Below the pieces are notes generated by a model. The model saw nothing but the letters and a program-made list of their open reading frames with translations, ran no database searches and was not told where the DNA came from. From Azospirillum sp. TSH58 (GTDB lineage: Bacteria; Pseudomonadota; Alphaproteobacteria; Azospirillales; Azospirillaceae): a stretch of DNA of 64,000 nt. The translations under genes were made by a program, and so were the position numbers. The DNA lies in NCBI RefSeq assembly GCF_003119115.1, contig NZ_CP022364.1, forward strand, positions 2,184,001 to 2,248,000, written 5' to 3'. Each line of letters begins with the position of its first letter. Positions within the stretch are counted from its first letter, which is position 1. Shown in pieces: positions 61,072 through 64,000 of this stretch.

Positions 61072-62334
61072 TCAGCGGCGGGTGATCCAGAGGGCGGTCA
61101 CGTCGTCGTGCAGCCGTTCGCCATGGGCCGCGGCGTGGCGGGTCATCAGGGCGGGCAGGGGGCGGTCGGGGGCGTCCGCCACCGCGCGCTCGGCCAGACG
61201 GAGCAGGCCGTCCTCGCCCAGCATGGCGCCCTCGGCGTTCCTGGCCTCGCTCAGCCCGTCGGAATAGAGGAACAGGCCGTCGCCGCGCCGCAGCGGCACA
61301 CGGCGGTTGGTGTAGGCCGAGTCCGGGAAGGCGCCGAGGAGCGGGCCGGAGGCGTCCAGCGGCTGGAAGCCATCGCCGTTCGCCAGGAGGGGGCTGGGCG
61401 ACGCGGCGGCGGCGTAGAGCAGCGTGTCGTCGGCGCGGTCGATCACCCCGTAGAAGGCGGTGGCGAACTGGCCCAGCGGCAGGATCTCGCACAGCCGCAG
61501 GTTCAGCTGACGCAGCAGGCGGGCGGGGTCGCGCACCTCCTCCGGCGGGGTGCGGGTGAGCAGCGTGTGCAGGCGGAAGGCGTTGATCGCCGCGGCGATG
61601 CCGTGGCCCGACAGGTCGGCGGCGAAGACCCCGACGCACGTTCCGTCGAACTCGAAGGCCGTCCAGAAATCGCCGCCGATCTCGTCCGACGCGCGGAAGA
61701 CCGGGTCCACCGTCAGCCCGTTCCGCTCGGCGAGGGCGGCCAGCTCGGCCGGTTCCGGCACCAGGGCGAGCTGCATGGCGCGGGCCTGCCGCAGATCGCG
61801 CTCCACCCGCTCGTGGAAGGCGCGCAGCTCCTGCACCATCGACCGGCGCTCCAGGTGGTAGCGCACGCGGGCGATGCATTCGCCGGGGTTGATCGGCTTG
61901 GCGATCAGGTCGGTCGCCCCGGCGCTGAAGCACACCGTCCTCATCTGGTCGGAGTGCAGGGCGCTCTGCATCAGGATCGGCAGGTCGCGCCAGCGCGGGT
62001 CGCCGCGCAGGCTGCGGCAGACGCCGATGCCGTCCATCCGCGGCATGGCCGCGTCGAGCAGCAGCAGGTCGGGCGCGAAGCTCTCCAGCCGCTCCATCAC
62101 CTCCTCCGCCGAGGAGGCGAAGGCGACCTGGGTGATGCCGGCCCATTGCAGGAAGCGGGTCAGCGTCTTGCGGTTGAAGGCGCTGTCGTCGGCGATCAGC
62201 ACCCGGCAGCCGCCGAGCGGGATGCCCAGTTCCATCCCGTAGACCGACGCGCCGGCGCCAAGGCGGGCGGGGCGGGGCGAAGCGGCGTCGCCCTCCGTTC
62301 CGGGCGGCACCGCCATGGCGCGTAGGTGGCCCAT
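61072..62334 (-). CDS. Response regulator with PP2C (SpoIIE-type) phosphatase output
   Basis: A 420-residue protein. The N-terminal receiver has ADD (48-50), Asp94 (LLLLDAAMPRMDG) and the KPINPGE lysine. A short coiled coil (about 165-185) leads to a SpoIIE-like phosphatase with EIGGDFW, ADLSGHGIAAA and LHDDVTALWI metal-binding motifs. It should dephosphorylate a STAS-domain protein, most likely the one encoded 20 bases upstream. ATGs at 62316 and 62235 are alternatives. This is a partner-switching module. Confidence 0.92.
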   Translation of the reverse strand: MGHLRAMAVPPGTEGDAASPRPARLGAGASVYGMELGIPLGGCRVLIADDSAFNRKTLTRFLQWAGITQVAFASSAEEVMERLESFAPDLLLLDAAMPRMDGIGVCRSLRGDPRWRDLPILMQSALHSDQMRTVCFSAGATDLIAKPINPGECIARVRYHLERRSMVQELRAFHERVERDLRQARAMQLALVPEPAELAALAERNGLTVDPVFRASDEIGGDFWTAFEFDGTCVGVFAADLSGHGIAAAINAFRLHTLLTRTPPEEVRDPARLLRQLNLRLCEILPLGQFATAFYGVIDRADDTLLYAAAASPSPLLANGDGFQPLDASGPLLGAFPDSAYTNRRVPLRRGDGLFLYSDGLSEARNAEGAMLGEDGLLRLAERAVADAPDRPLPALMTRHAAAHGERLHDDVTALWITRR

Positions 62335-62353
62335 CGCGTCCGTTCCAGCCGCG

Positions 62354-62671
62354 TCAGTCGGCGATGTTGAACATGGTGTGGAACTTGGCGATCGTGATCA
62401 GGCGCCGCACCTCGTCGCGGGCGCCGCGGATCGCGAAGTCCAGATTGCGCCGCTGCGCCGTGTCGCGGGCGATGATGAACATGCCGAGGCCGGAGGAGTC
62501 GACGAAGTCGAGCCGCGACAGGTCGAACACCACACGGTGCCCCGCCGGACGCTCGAAGGTGGCGATGACGTCGCGGAACGTGTCGTGGTCGGCAAAGGTC
62601 ATGCGCCCGCTCAGCACGATCTCGGTGCTGGCCGGGGCCTCGCGGACGGAGAAATCCATGGCGGCGCTCAT
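62354..62671 (-). CDS. STAS-domain anti-sigma-factor antagonist
   Basis: A 105-residue STAS protein with the phosphorylatable serine in DFVDSSGLGMF (about 56-66). It is the likely substrate of the PP2C phosphatase encoded downstream. The ATG at 62671 is preferred. A matching kinase/anti-sigma factor is not in the window; the target may be a sigma factor, a cyclase or a kinase. Confidence 0.9.
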   Translation of the reverse strand: MSAAMDFSVREAPASTEIVLSGRMTFADHDTFRDVIATFERPAGHRVVFDLSRLDFVDSSGLGMFIIARDTAQRRNLDFAIRGARDEVRRLITIAKFHTMFNIAD

Positions 62672-62832
62672 CTGTGGTTCACCCGTGGCCGAAGAGAGGC
62701 GCATCCCTCCGCCGGTGCGCTTGATGGGCGGTGGGCCCGGCGGGGACGCGGGCGCATTCTAGGGCGCCGGGAATTGCACTTTGATGACGCTGCCGTGTCA
62801 GCGCCGCGTTATCCGGCCGGGACGGGCGGACT

Positions 62833-63819
62833 TTATTGCAGCGCGGCCTCTTCCACCCTTGGATGCGACAGATGTTCGGCGATTCCGCCGGCCAGCCATG
62901 CCGAGTAGGCATCGCGGCCCTCCGGCGCGAGCATGCCGCTGCGGCAGAAGGCCGTCGTTTTGCGCGCCGAGTCGGGGAAGCGCCACAGCGGCAGGTCCGC
63001 CTGCCCGCTCAGCCGGTCGAGCGCCGCCGGGCGGTAGCCGTTGCCCGCGCCGTACAGCCGCTCCTCCACCGCCGCCGGGCGGGGCGGAAGCAGCAGGGCG
63101 ATCCCGGCCCCGGCGGCGCGCGCCTGATCGACGAAGCGGCGCACCCGCTCGAAGGCCGGCGAGTCGTCGTTCATCCGGACGGCGGCGTTGCGGGCTTCCA
63201 CCCAGCGGTCGGCCCGGCGGTTGGCGGCGGTATCGGTCCAGCCCTGCGGGCCGACGGCGTGGCACGGCTTGGCGTATTGCAGGGCGCTCTGGTCGGGCAG
63301 GTAGGAGCGGCCGAGCATCGCCACCTCGGTCAGGTGCGAGCCGTAGCGACGCAGGCCGGTAAAGTCGCTGCGCTCCGCGAACAGCAGGTCCACGTCCAGA
63401 AGGACCAGCGCCGGCTTCAGCTTCAGCACGTCGCCCAGCAGCGGTTCGAAGTCCTCGATGCGGGCGTGGTCATGGACGATGCGCAGGAAATGCAGGCTCT
63501 CCACCCCGTGCTTCGCCGCCAGCGCGGCCATGCCCGGCTCGTCCAGGGTGGCGTGGCGCAGCGCCGAGTCGCCCAGCGCCACCACCACGACGGGGGAGAG
63601 GTCCCGCGCCGCCCGCTCCGCCGTGGCGGCGATGCGGTTGCCGTTGTACCAGGCGAAGGGCCGGTCATGCAGGCTGTAGCCGGTCCAGAAGGCCCCCGCC
63701 GTCCCGGCCGCGAACAGGGCGGGGATCACCGCCAGCAGGGTGATCCACAGCCACCGCGGCTTCGCTCGCGGCCCGGTCCGCTTATCGTGGTGCTTTCGCG
63801 GTTCGACAGGCCCGGTCAT
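62833..63819 (-). CDS. Membrane-anchored SGNH-like hydrolase
   Basis: A 328-residue protein with a cytoplasmic basic N-terminus, one membrane segment (about 24-45) and an extracytoplasmic domain. VVVVALGDSALRHATLDEP carries the GDS block of SGNH hydrolases. Similar membrane-anchored proteins act with MBOAT acyltransferases in polysaccharide O-acetylation; no such partner is in the window, although the next gene lies beyond the edge. The family assignment is tentative because the later catalytic Asp-His block is not clear. Start ATG at 63819. Confidence 0.65.
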   Translation of the reverse strand: MTGPVEPRKHHDKRTGPRAKPRWLWITLLAVIPALFAAGTAGAFWTGYSLHDRPFAWYNGNRIAATAERAARDLSPVVVVALGDSALRHATLDEPGMAALAAKHGVESLHFLRIVHDHARIEDFEPLLGDVLKLKPALVLLDVDLLFAERSDFTGLRRYGSHLTEVAMLGRSYLPDQSALQYAKPCHAVGPQGWTDTAANRRADRWVEARNAAVRMNDDSPAFERVRRFVDQARAAGAGIALLLPPRPAAVEERLYGAGNGYRPAALDRLSGQADLPLWRFPDSARKTTAFCRSGMLAPEGRDAYSAWLAGGIAEHLSHPRVEEAALQ

Positions 63820-64000
63820 GGTCCCTCTGCTCCTCCCAGCGGTGCGCCCGGCGCTGCGCCCGGCAGTGTGCGGCGTCCTGTGACACAAACGCTTCGGGAG
63901 GGAGCGGGGTCCCGCGCCCCGCCGTGTTTTCCTATGACGAAGGGGGCATCCGTCCGGATCGTGCCGGAGTAGCCGGGTACGGCCAATTTCGTGTAGTCTT

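Overview
The window is a high-GC alphaproteobacterial chromosome segment, most likely from Azospirillum or a close relative in the Rhodospirillales. The evidence is the GC-rich third codon positions, an ObgE/L27/L21 block of alphaproteobacterial type, a Coq7-type ubiquinone hydroxylase, GluQRS, large numbers of signalling proteins, and a quinoprotein alcohol-dehydrogenase locus with its own LuxR-type response regulator. The species assignment is inference. I see no transposase, integrase, phage gene or CRISPR array.

Layout. 1-1.5 kb: obgE (5' part), rpmA and rplU on the minus strand, then tRNA-Ser(CGA). 1.5-11.9 kb: a branched-chain-amino-acid type ABC transporter in two pieces (livF-livG-livM and livH-livK). 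The pieces are separated by two tandem paralogues with degenerate GGDEF/EAL-like domains and by queC. An EpmC-like metalloprotein precedes livK. 12-20 kb: a chemoreceptor, two membrane glycosyltransferases, a class C beta-lactamase-fold hydrolase, an NTF2-like protein and an unrecognised 327-residue protein. 20-24 kb: an FAD/Rieske oxidoreductase and NAD+ synthetase.

23.7-38.9 kb is a quinoprotein alcohol-oxidation island. It holds a quinoprotein dehydrogenase whose metal site has the extra aspartate seen in lanthanide-dependent enzymes, and cytochromes c. It also holds a SoxYZ-like carrier, a metallo-beta-lactamase-fold protein, a cysteine-motif (CX3CW) protein and a YVTN beta-propeller. Two ABC transport systems, a periplasmic binding-like protein, a LuxR response regulator and a cupin complete it. 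An unannotated 24-residue hydrophobic peptide with a strong ribosome binding site lies inside this island. The inferred electron path is alcohol to PQQ enzyme to cytochrome c to the respiratory chain.

39-46 kb: tRNA-Leu(CAA), dsbB, coq7, a small DUF1289-like gene, an HNH nuclease with a probable TTG start, gluQ, a hybrid histidine kinase, an array of seven consecutive hairpins, a NUDIX hydrolase and a single-domain response regulator. 46.8-51.8 kb: the stress cluster prkA(yeaG)-yeaH-spoVR(ycgB), preceded by an 816-base non-coding region. 51.9-60 kb: a class III nucleotide cyclase, a LOG-like protein, HrpB helicase, and an ABC transporter made of a two-domain fused permease and an ATPase with an extra C-terminal domain. 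60-64 kb: a ferritin-like protein, a 70-residue unknown, a REC-PP2C phosphatase with a STAS partner, and a membrane-anchored SGNH-like protein.

Structure outside genes includes three copies of an intergenic palindromic repeat (at 29.1, 50.1 and 51.8 kb, one of which supplies the stop codon of the cyclase gene). There are several short tandem repeats with unit lengths divisible by three, and a long inverted repeat between queC and livH. All functional statements rest on motif reading and knowledge of families; no database search was run.
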